A DNA stretch of 9,696 bases from Candidatus Poseidoniaceae archaeon (GTDB lineage Archaea > Thermoplasmatota > Poseidoniia > Poseidoniales > Poseidoniaceae). How positions within the stretch are numbered: the stretch's first letter is position 1; each line of letters begins with the position of its first letter. The DNA is taken from NCBI GenBank assembly GCA_029250305.1, contig JAQXFM010000275.1, positions 1-9,696 on the forward strand, written 5' to 3'. Of this stretch, positions 1-6,623 are shown one piece after another. Both the position numbers and the translations under genes were made by a program. The notes under the pieces were generated by a model that saw only the letters and a program-made list of their open reading frames with translations, did no database searches and was not told where the DNA came from.

Positions 1-787
1 GTCGGATGAGCGATTCTTGTTCTTCTGATTCTTCATCATCGGTGTCATCACTTTCAACGGCTGCATCGTCTTCATGATCTGACTCTTCTTCGTCGAATGC
101 TTCCTCTTCACCGAGAGACTCTTCCCCTTCGTCATCGGAAATCGAATCATCATCCTCATCTTCAAAATCGTCCTCTTCGGCTTCGTCCTCGGATGTTTCC
201 TTTTCGACCTCTTCCTCGGGCGAATCGACTTCTTCAGTGCTGTCCTCTTCGTCACTTTCTTCTTCGTTAGCCGGGACTTCCCCATCTTCGACATCGTCAG
301 AATCTTCTTTCACGAACGAATTTTCAGGCAATGTTTCACCTGTGATGGTGGCGTGGAGTTCATCGAGATCAATTCGACCGTCACCATCGGCGTCGATTGT
401 TTCGATCAGCCGTTCAACTTGGGAAGGCGGTAAATCTGCAAGGTTTAGGCTGAGAAGACCGGTTTTCAATTCATTTGAATCAATTTGCCCATCTCCATCG
501 GTGTCGAATTTTTGGAAGAGCATTGGAATGGTAATCCCTGTGGTGACAAGCCAGTTACGAAGGACATCGACGACGTCATCGGCAATGAAGACCGTCCCGC
601 AGTGGGAACATTTAGTTGAGTCAAGTGGAACCAGTCCGTGACATGCACCACACTCGCCAAGCGCTTCATCAGAGACTCCGGAAAAGGAAATGTTACACTC
701 TGGGCATTGGTCAGAATCCAATGGAATAACGGCTCGACAAGCACCACATTCTCCTGTAGCGACTTCTTCTGTCTTCTCTTCGGTCAT
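1..787 (-). CDS. Acidic protein with two zinc ribbons and two EF-hands (partial, C-terminus off the window)
   Basis: I translated this frame by hand from the ATG at 787-785; it stays open for 262 codons to the window edge, so the C-terminus is missing. Residues 14-31 and 46-63 are two similar zinc-ribbon knuckles, each CGAC followed by a second CxxC pair (C14, C17, C28, C31; C46, C49, C60, C63). Residues 95-106 and 132-143 are two canonical EF-hand loops, DTDGDGQIDSNE and DADGDGRIDLDE, with all calcium-ligand positions filled. After about residue 155 the chain becomes a low-complexity acidic tract: 61 of residues 161-260 are Asp or Glu, with Ser most of the rest. I see no signal peptide or membrane segment in the visible part. 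A short AGGTG lies just before the start. Zinc and calcium binding are known for these motifs; the cellular role is not recognisable. The acidic tract may be a linker to a domain beyond the edge. The gene is divergent from the DUF835 gene and shares its promoter gap. Confidence 0.85.
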   Translation of the reverse strand, partial: MTEEKTEEVATGECGACRAVIPLDSDQCPECNISFSGVSDEALGECGACHGLVPLDSTKCSHCGTVFIADDVVDVLRNWLVTTGITIPMLFQKFDTDGDGQIDSNELKTGLLSLNLADLPPSQVERLIETIDADGDGRIDLDELHATITGETLPENSFVKEDSDDVEDGEVPANEEESDEEDSTEEVDSPEEEVEKETSEDEAEEDDFEDEDDDSISDDEGEESLGEEEAFDEEESDHEDDAAVESDDTDDEESEEQESLIR

Positions 788-872
788 GCACACACCTGTT
801 TGCCCGACGACAACAATGGATATAATCATTCATAGTCTTTCAACGGTTACCCATACCAATGGAGGGCCAGTG
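788..872. promoter_or_regulatory. Divergent promoter region with a shared TATA-like box
   Basis: This is the only gap in the window clearly large enough for a promoter, lying between two divergent genes. It holds an AT-rich box, GATATAATC (819-827) on the plus strand, which reads GATTATATC on the minus strand. Assuming the usual archaeal spacing of roughly 25 bases from TATA box to transcription start, the plus transcript would begin near 850 and the minus transcript near 796, giving leaders of about 20 and 10 bases. The box is seen; its use by TBP in both directions is inferred. No clear BRE or inverted-repeat operator was found. Confidence 0.5.
861..866 (+). promoter_or_regulatory. Shine-Dalgarno site that sets the DUF835 gene start
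   Basis: GGAGGG lies six bases before the ATG at 873. It is the strongest ribosome binding site in the window. It decides the start against two further upstream in-frame ATGs at 690 and 816, the first of which lies inside the divergent gene. Confidence 0.75.
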
Positions 873-1745
873 ATGACAGTCGATGAGAGGTTGGTTCTCG
901 AGAAAGGACATCTTTTTAGCAAGGAATTTGAGCATGATGCACAGCTTCTAGAATGGCTTGACCGATACAGCCAATCAAGCGACGAACATCTTGTTTATGT
1001 CTCACGCATGCCGCATCGGCGACTTCTCAATCAAATCGATGTGACCAAGATTGAAACATACTGGATGACGCATCGAGCGGGTCAAGCTCACATCTCACCA
1101 GATTTAGATCACCTTCACGCCCTGATTCAGTCGCGAATTAACCATCACCACGGTCTTATTGTGATTGAAGGACTCGAGTGGCTTGTTTCACTTCATGGCG
1201 AAACCACACTGCTCAACTTCATCAGAACGCTCCGAGACGATGTTCATCGCACTCAGTGGACCCTTCTTCTTCCAGTCGACGTCTTGGCGTTCAACTCCAT
1301 ATGGCTCGCGCGGTTCAAGCGGGAGGCTCCCGAACTCGTCATCCAATCAATGCCGATTGAACCAATACCCACTCCTGTCGAAGAAGAGGCTGAGATTTCA
1401 TTGCCTTTGGTCGAAGTTACAGAAGAAGGCTTGCCGCAGTTGGTTATGCTCAATCGTTTGCCATCGAATGGATTCACCCGCCCACTCCTCCGAAAACGCA
1501 TCCTCCAATGGCGACGCATGGGCCTCGATGTCTCTGAAGTTGAACCTGCACTCCACATGGGTGATGAAGATGCATTTGTCTTGTATTCAAAGGTCGAGCA
1601 AAAAGTACGGATTGCGGTCGAGCTCGAACGCGCCATTGAACACCACAAGTCGGCTTTCTCTGCGAGTGAACTGACAACATCCAAATTTAGAATCCGTCAA
1701 TTGACGGGACTGGAAGATATTCGTAAAATGCTTGAATCGATCTAG
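873..1745 (+). CDS. DUF835 domain protein
   Basis: The 290-residue product carries a DUF835 domain at about residues 10-155. Family hallmarks visible are the strand VYVSRMPHRR (41-50), the WMTH box (64-67) standing for the usual WLT motif, ISPDLDHL (74-81), LIVIEGLEWLVSLHG (95-109) matching the LDGlEYLi core, and LLLPVDVLAF (131-140). A Pro/Glu-rich linker (about 160-187) leads to a second alpha-helical domain (about 188-290) with GFTRPLLRKRI, WRRMGLDVSEVEPAL (213-227) and FRIRQLTGLEDI (272-283); I recognise this as a style found in related archaeal proteins but cannot name it. There is no signal peptide or membrane segment, so the protein is probably cytoplasmic. DUF835 has no established biochemical activity; its fold resembles RecA-like regulatory or signalling modules, which would suit a regulator, but that is inference. 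The start is set by GGAGGG at 861-866. The stop codon interlocks with that of hutH. Confidence 0.85.
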   Translation: MTVDERLVLEKGHLFSKEFEHDAQLLEWLDRYSQSSDEHLVYVSRMPHRRLLNQIDVTKIETYWMTHRAGQAHISPDLDHLHALIQSRINHHHGLIVIEGLEWLVSLHGETTLLNFIRTLRDDVHRTQWTLLLPVDVLAFNSIWLARFKREAPELVIQSMPIEPIPTPVEEEAEISLPLVEVTEEGLPQLVMLNRLPSNGFTRPLLRKRILQWRRMGLDVSEVEPALHMGDEDAFVLYSKVEQKVRIAVELERAIEHHKSAFSASELTTSKFRIRQLTGLEDIRKMLESI

Positions 1746-3295
1746 CGTGGAATTCGCCCTACCTCGGCTTCAATTCTCGCCAACCATGCACCATCGGAAA
1801 GTTCGCGTGCAATATCAATGAGTTCCTTGCTTGTGGTTCGATCGCCATCAAGTGGTTTGGCGATGGTTCGAACTCGCTGCTTTAATGCAGCCACATACGG
1901 CGATGGCGACAACGGTTCAAATTCAAGGGCTTCGCACGCCACGAACAGTTCACACGCCAAGACTTCTGAAAGGCGCTGTGTGGCCTCCAATAGGTTCCAG
2001 GCGGCGGTTGCCCCCATGCTCACATGGTCTTCTTGTCCTGCGGATGTGCTGGTCGAGAAGGCAGCCCTGGGTGTCGCATGGCCATGAAGTTCAGCCAGCG
2101 ACGCACCTGCTACGTATTGAACAATCATCAATCCTGATTCAAGACCAGAATTTTTGGCTAAAAATGGAGGCAACTCACTGCGTGCTGGATCCAGCATTTG
2201 GTCAATCCTTCGTTCCGATATTGACCCAAGTTCAAACAATGCTGCAGCCATTGAATCTGCTGCCAACGCAATAACTTCCCCATGAAAGTTCCCTTGAGAA
2301 ATCACTTCATGTGGACCTGGATTCTTTGGTTCTGGGAAGATGAGTGGGTTGTCTGTAGCGCTGTTGAGTTCAATATCGAGTGTGTCTGCCATCGACCAGT
2401 AACGCTGCAACACTGCGCCGTGAACTTGGGGGGCACATCGGAACGAATAGGCATCTTGGACGCGTTCACAACCAGCATGCGATGAAAGAATTGGTGAGTC
2501 TGACATCAAGGCCCGGATTCGCTTTGCCACGAGGTTTTGCCCCGGGTGAGGGCGAGCGTCATGCACCCGAGAATCGGACGGTTGAACGCTTGCCTTTCTT
2601 GCTTCCATTGAGGTGCACAAAATGAGGTCTGCTAATGGCAGAAGGGCACTCAATTTCCGTTCAGCGAGGGTCAAAAATGCCAGCATTTGGCTCGTACCAT
2701 TAATGAGGCTCAAACCATCCTTTGCACGCAATTTTATGCCGATTAAGCCATGTTCTCGCAAGACGCTTGAGGTCGGTACGGGATTGTTGTTGGGATCGAG
2801 GACCATGCCTTCCCCAAGCAATGAGAGGGCCATATGAGAGAGTGGGGCTAAATCCCCACTGGCGCCTAAACTTCCAATTCGGGGGACAAATGGCACGATG
2901 TCGTTATTGAGAAAGTCAACCAACTGTTTCAATACATCTGGGTGAACACCAGAGTGGCCTTTCACAAGGGAATTAATCCGAACCGCCATCATAGCACGTA
3001 CAGAGGATCTCGACATGGCATCGCCTAGAGCAGTTGCGTGAGAACGGACTAGGTTTGTCTGAAGTTGAGCCAAATCATCGGGTGAGATTCGCTGATGCAC
3101 CAACGCGCCAAAGCCTGTGTTGATGCCATAGACAGTCTCACCTCGCGCAAGAATTCCGTCGACAACATTCCGGGCAATCTGAACGTTGACCCATGCATCT
3201 TCAGAAATCGACACATCTGCGTTATTGGTTGCAATCCGTTCAACTTCTGCAGGTGAAAGGGTCGAACCATCGAGGTTCACTGTTGGTCGCATCAT
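1742..3295 (-). CDS. hutH: Histidine ammonia-lyase
   Basis: HutH removes ammonia from L-histidine to give trans-urocanate, the first step of histidine catabolism, in the cytoplasm as a tetramer. The 517-residue length is normal for the family (about 500-510). The Ala-Ser-Gly triad that cyclises to the MIO electrophile is A145-S146-G147 within GSLGASGDLAPLSH. Other active-site signatures are YGINTGFG (56-63), LINGTSQML (197-205), RPHPGQ (248-253), VQDAYSFRCAPQVHGA (279-294), and SAGQEDHVSMG (418-428). All catalytic positions look intact. HutH is the closest match within the MIO lyases; phenylalanine or tyrosine ammonia-lyase is less likely because of these signatures and the adjacent hutU. The start ATG overlaps the hutU stop as ATGA, indicating translational coupling. 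A second ATG follows at once (3292-3290); GGTGA at 3303-3299 is 3 bases from the first and 6 from the second, so the real start could be either. It is the last gene of the minus-strand unit. Confidence 0.96.
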   Translation of the reverse strand: MMRPTVNLDGSTLSPAEVERIATNNADVSISEDAWVNVQIARNVVDGILARGETVYGINTGFGALVHQRISPDDLAQLQTNLVRSHATALGDAMSRSSVRAMMAVRINSLVKGHSGVHPDVLKQLVDFLNNDIVPFVPRIGSLGASGDLAPLSHMALSLLGEGMVLDPNNNPVPTSSVLREHGLIGIKLRAKDGLSLINGTSQMLAFLTLAERKLSALLPLADLILCTSMEARKASVQPSDSRVHDARPHPGQNLVAKRIRALMSDSPILSSHAGCERVQDAYSFRCAPQVHGAVLQRYWSMADTLDIELNSATDNPLIFPEPKNPGPHEVISQGNFHGEVIALAADSMAAALFELGSISERRIDQMLDPARSELPPFLAKNSGLESGLMIVQYVAGASLAELHGHATPRAAFSTSTSAGQEDHVSMGATAAWNLLEATQRLSEVLACELFVACEALEFEPLSPSPYVAALKQRVRTIAKPLDGDRTTSKELIDIARELSDGAWLARIEAEVGRIPR

Positions 3296-5316
3296 TGTTC
3301 ACCATCCGTCAAGGCATTCAAAATAATCTCATCATCTGCGTATTCTGGGAGGGTAATTGAGAGCTTTGGTTCTGCTTCCATGGCTCTTTTGATAGCGAAA
3401 TTTGCTCCATCATTCCTCGCCCATGCCCGCCGCGCTACGCCATTGTTGACATCCCAATGGAGCATTGATTGAAGGCGTTGTTCACAGGCATCACTTCCGT
3501 CAAGGAGCATGCCGAATCCTCCATTCATCACTTGGCCCCATCCGACACCACCGCCGTTGTGGAGGCTTACCCACGTGGCGCCACGAAACGCATCGCCGAC
3601 AAAGTTCTGAACAGCCATATCCGCAGTCCACATCGAACCATCACGAATGTTTGCCGTTTCTCTGTATGGACTGTCGGTTCCTGATACATCATGGTGGTCT
3701 CGACCAAGAACAACCGGTCCTGAAAGTTCACCATCGGCGATTGCCTTGTTCATGGCCGAGGCGATTTTTCTCCGGCCTTCGTCATCTGCGTAAAGAATTC
3801 GAGCTTGCGAACCAACAACCATGTTGTTGTCTCCCGCTTCTCGAATCCATCGAATGTTGTCCTTCATTTGTTGCATGATTTCAGGTGGTGCTGTTTCCAT
3901 CATCGATTCGAGAACTTCTCGTGCAATGCGATCCGTGGTTTCCAAATCCTCTGGCTTTCCAGAGCAACATACCCATCGATACGGCCCGAATCCATAATCA
4001 AAGCACATCGGCCCCATGATGTCTTCGACATAACTCGGATACCTGAATGAACCATCTGTGTTCAGTACATCAGCGCCAGCCCTTCCTGCTTCAAGGAGGA
4101 ATGCATTGCCATAATCCCAGAAGTACATGCCTTGTTCCGAGAGGGTGTTCACTGCGTCAGCATGCCTGCGCAATGTCTTTCGGACTTCATCCGCAAATCG
4201 TTCAGGTTCGTCGGATAGCATTGCAGCAGATTCATCATAGGAGAATCCTGCAGGAAAATACCCCCCTTGGAATGGATTGTGAAGGCTTGTCTGATCGGAA
4301 CCGAGGTCTACACGAACGTTTCGTTCGACAAGGCGCTCCCACAAATCCACAATGTTGCCAATGAATCCGATTGACACGGCCTCCTTTTGGTCTGCAACTT
4401 CGACCATCCGGTCAATGGCTCGATCGATGTCATCGGTCACTTCCGATAGCCAACCTTGCTCGTGCCGCTTGTGTGCAGCATGAGCGTTTGATTCTGCTAC
4501 GATGCACGAGGCACCTGCGATGACGGCCGCTTTCGCCTGTGCGCCTGACATGCCTCCGAGGCCAGAGGTGACAAAAGTCACGCCACCCAACCCTTCGTCT
4601 CCTGATAGGCCCAAGTGAGCCCGGGCTGCATTCAGCAATGTGATCGTGGTTCCGTGGACAATTCCTTGTGGTCCGATGTACATGTAAGAGCCTGCTGTCA
4701 TTTGCCCATACTGTGTTACACCAAGGGCATTGAGGCGCTCGTAATTATCAGGCGTTGATTCGCTTGGAATCATCATACCATTTGTGACGACGACGCGAGG
4801 TGCGTTGATGTTTGATGGGAAGAGACCCATTGGATGGCCAGAATACATGACAAGGGTTTGATCGTTTTCCATTTCCGAGAGGTATTTCATCGTCAAGCGG
4901 TATTGTGCCCAATTTTGGAAGACGGCGCCATTTCCACCATAGGTGATGAGTTCATGGGGGAATTGTGCGACTGCTGGATCGAGGTTGTTTTGAATCATCA
5001 GCATAATGGCTGCGGCCTCAGGGATTTTTGCTGGATAATCATCGATGGGATGGGCCTTCATTTCGTATTCAGTAGGCCGATACCTCCACATCACAATCCG
5101 TCCAAATGAATTTAATTCATCAGCAAATTCCTTGGCGAGCAATGCGTGATCTTTTTTGTCAAAATATCGGAGTGCGTTTCGCAAGGCCAGTTGCTTCTCT
5201 TTTGGGGTCAAAACCTGCCTGCGTTTTGGTGCATGGTCGACACCCTCGTCAACACCTGGGTGCTGCGGCATGTCATGTGGAATGCCTTCGGCGAGGTGAA
5301 TCCTCAAACCGTTCAT
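3292..5316 (-). CDS. hutU: Urocanate hydratase, long (animal-like) form
   Basis: HutU adds water to urocanate to give 4-imidazolone-5-propionate, using tightly bound NAD+ as an electrophile. From the chosen start the product has 674 residues, close to mammalian UROC1 (about 676) and well above the classical bacterial enzyme (about 557). Signatures are KQLALRNALRYF (41-52), AAAIMLMIQNNLDPAVAQFP (101-120), ITYGGNGAVFQNWAQ (124-138), the NAD-binding MYIGPQGIVHGT (212-223) and VTSGLGGMSGAQAKAA (249-264), VDLGSDQTSLHNPF (336-349), the region FGPYRWVCCSG (443-453) expected to hold the catalytic cysteine, RDHHDVSGTDSP (539-550) and VSLHNGGGVGWG (583-594). The frame is open further, to a GTG at 5409, but that lies inside the transporter gene. 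I chose the ATG at 5316 because family similarity begins at GIPHDMP, ten residues in; the ATG at 5328 is an alternative and neither has a strong ribosome site. It follows the transporter gene after about 56 bases and overlaps hutH. Confidence 0.95.
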   Translation of the reverse strand: MNGLRIHLAEGIPHDMPQHPGVDEGVDHAPKRRQVLTPKEKQLALRNALRYFDKKDHALLAKEFADELNSFGRIVMWRYRPTEYEMKAHPIDDYPAKIPEAAAIMLMIQNNLDPAVAQFPHELITYGGNGAVFQNWAQYRLTMKYLSEMENDQTLVMYSGHPMGLFPSNINAPRVVVTNGMMIPSESTPDNYERLNALGVTQYGQMTAGSYMYIGPQGIVHGTTITLLNAARAHLGLSGDEGLGGVTFVTSGLGGMSGAQAKAAVIAGASCIVAESNAHAAHKRHEQGWLSEVTDDIDRAIDRMVEVADQKEAVSIGFIGNIVDLWERLVERNVRVDLGSDQTSLHNPFQGGYFPAGFSYDESAAMLSDEPERFADEVRKTLRRHADAVNTLSEQGMYFWDYGNAFLLEAGRAGADVLNTDGSFRYPSYVEDIMGPMCFDYGFGPYRWVCCSGKPEDLETTDRIAREVLESMMETAPPEIMQQMKDNIRWIREAGDNNMVVGSQARILYADDEGRRKIASAMNKAIADGELSGPVVLGRDHHDVSGTDSPYRETANIRDGSMWTADMAVQNFVGDAFRGATWVSLHNGGGVGWGQVMNGGFGMLLDGSDACEQRLQSMLHWDVNNGVARRAWARNDGANFAIKRAMEAEPKLSITLPEYADDEIILNALTDGEQ

Positions 5317-5372
5317 CTCAGCGCCCATGCTAATGCGAAATGTCGCCCATCCTTGAGCGTTCGTATTGTCGT

Positions 5373-6623
5373 CTACTGCACCGTACCCTTGACTGCGTCC
5401 GGGCGCCACAGGGTGAAGAAGAGTCCTGATGCCATCATTATGATTGAAAAGATGATGAAACCTTGCTGGAGGTTGAAGAATTCGTTTTCCAAAAGATAGC
5501 CTGCGACTGCGCTCGAGATTGAAAAGGCGATCGACATCATCAGCATGTCCATCGAGAAGACTCGCCCGCGGATTTCATCCTCGACCCATTGTTGCGTGAG
5601 AATGGTCGAAAGGACCCAATTGGCACCGCTTGCAGAGTGAGCAAGGACGACCAGCACAACGGTGAGGTAGAGATTGAATCCAAGTGTCCATCCGACGAGG
5701 AAATAAAACGCTCCAGAGAGGGACACAAGCAGTCCCACGAGAACAGGCCATCGTTCTTCATCTAAGAAATATCGGCGAGATACAATTGGTCCGATCCCTG
5801 TGCCTATTCCGCGGGCGAAAAAGAAGATGCCGAAACCAACGGCCATACCAAACCCATCAATGTCCGAACCGGCTACGAGAAGGAAGACACCTGCTAAACC
5901 TCCGCCGGCGACGTTCCAAGAAGACTTTGCAAACACAATCCGGAGCAATCGCTTCTCACCGAAAATTCGCATCCATCCCTTTCGAATGTTCTTGAACGTC
6001 GTTGAGAATAAAGGACCTTTCAAGTCCTCTTCAACTGATTGTGGGATGGTGAGTTTCCGCAACAAGATTGCACTGATGGCAAAAGTGAATGCATCGATGA
6101 TGAATGCTGCATCTGTTCCTTGCAATTCCACGACCACACCCCCAAGCATGGCGCCAGTGCACAATGCCGTGGACCAACTTGCTGCATCCAATGCATTCGC
6201 AGTGGCGAGGTCCTTTTCAGGAACGATGTTTGGTAGGGCGGCTCGTTCAGCCGTCACGTACATGCCGTGGAGGATCATCATCGAGCCAGTGAGGACATAA
6301 ATCCAAACAATGTCTTCTGCGCCTCTGATAAGAAGAAAACTCAACGCCAATATGACTTGGGCCCAGTTTGTCCAAACCATGATGCTCTTGCGGTTGTATC
6401 TGTCTGCGAGGAGGCCACCAAAAGGTTGGAACACAGCAAAGCAAAGCATCCGGATGGTGAACAATAAGCCAAGTAAAAATTCAGATTCTGTGTTTTCATA
6501 GATGATCAAAAACAGTGCAATGGTGTTGAACCACTCACCGAGCATCGAGATCACTGATGCTGCCCACAACCGCCTGAATGGAGCGTTGGTGCGGAGGAGT
6601 TCGACGTACCCAATTTGCTTCAT
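5373..6623 (-). CDS. MFS transporter, DHA3/MFS_3-like
   Basis: This 416-residue protein is an integral membrane transporter of the major facilitator superfamily. I count about 12 hydrophobic segments, near residues 20-42, 48-72, 82-100, 104-124, 150-168, 172-189, 228-250, 256-280, 292-312, 316-336, 357-378 and 386-406. The MFS motif A, GGLLADRYNRK (69-79), lies in the loop after segment 2, and a weaker copy, DEIRGRVFSM (349-358), precedes segment 11. ATANALDAASWS (140-151) before segment 5 is typical of the MFS_3 (EntS-like) group. Many members of that group are proton-driven exporters, but the substrate here cannot be read from sequence. The position between a molybdopterin enzyme and hutU makes a pathway-related solute (histidine, urocanate or a product) worth considering; that is inference. 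The start ATG overlaps the preceding stop as ATGA, so it is probably translationally coupled. Confidence 0.9.
   Translation of the reverse strand: MKQIGYVELLRTNAPFRRLWAASVISMLGEWFNTIALFLIIYENTESEFLLGLLFTIRMLCFAVFQPFGGLLADRYNRKSIMVWTNWAQVILALSFLLIRGAEDIVWIYVLTGSMMILHGMYVTAERAALPNIVPEKDLATANALDAASWSTALCTGAMLGGVVVELQGTDAAFIIDAFTFAISAILLRKLTIPQSVEEDLKGPLFSTTFKNIRKGWMRIFGEKRLLRIVFAKSSWNVAGGGLAGVFLLVAGSDIDGFGMAVGFGIFFFARGIGTGIGPIVSRRYFLDEERWPVLVGLLVSLSGAFYFLVGWTLGFNLYLTVVLVVLAHSASGANWVLSTILTQQWVEDEIRGRVFSMDMLMMSIAFSISSAVAGYLLENEFFNLQQGFIIFSIIMMASGLFFTLWRPDAVKGTVQ

Noticed and set aside
1..240. GAA/GAT-rich stretch considered as a tandem DNA repeat
   Set aside because: It is low-complexity coding sequence with no fixed repeat unit; the codons alternate irregularly among Glu, Asp and Ser.
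237..641. Plus-strand Ser-rich open frame of 134 codons
   Set aside because: It is the antisense of the Asp/Glu-rich tract and EF-hand region of the minus-strand gene; GAA/GAT codons read backwards give TTC/ATC and serine codons. It has no family features.
466..747. Minus-strand open frame of 93 codons overlapping the zinc ribbon region
   Set aside because: It is another frame of the same strand; the frame starting at 787 has the zinc ribbons and EF-hands.
690..872. N-terminal extension of the DUF835 gene to the ATG at 690
   Set aside because: It would overlap the start of the divergent gene by about 100 bases and the extension has no family similarity; the ATG at 873 has a strong GGAGGG.
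1253..1684. Minus-strand open frame of 143 codons within the DUF835 gene
   Set aside because: Antisense shadow of a gene with clear domain motifs; it has no recognisable motif or ribosome site.
5317..5409. Upstream GTG start for hutU at 5409
   Set aside because: It lies inside the 3' end of the transporter gene, and the added residues do not resemble the urocanase N-terminus, which begins around the GIPHDMP segment.
5800..6300. Plus-strand open frame of 166 codons inside the transporter gene
   Set aside because: Antisense of a 12-segment MFS protein; hydrophobic codon runs reversed give long stop-free frames, and nothing in it is recognisable.
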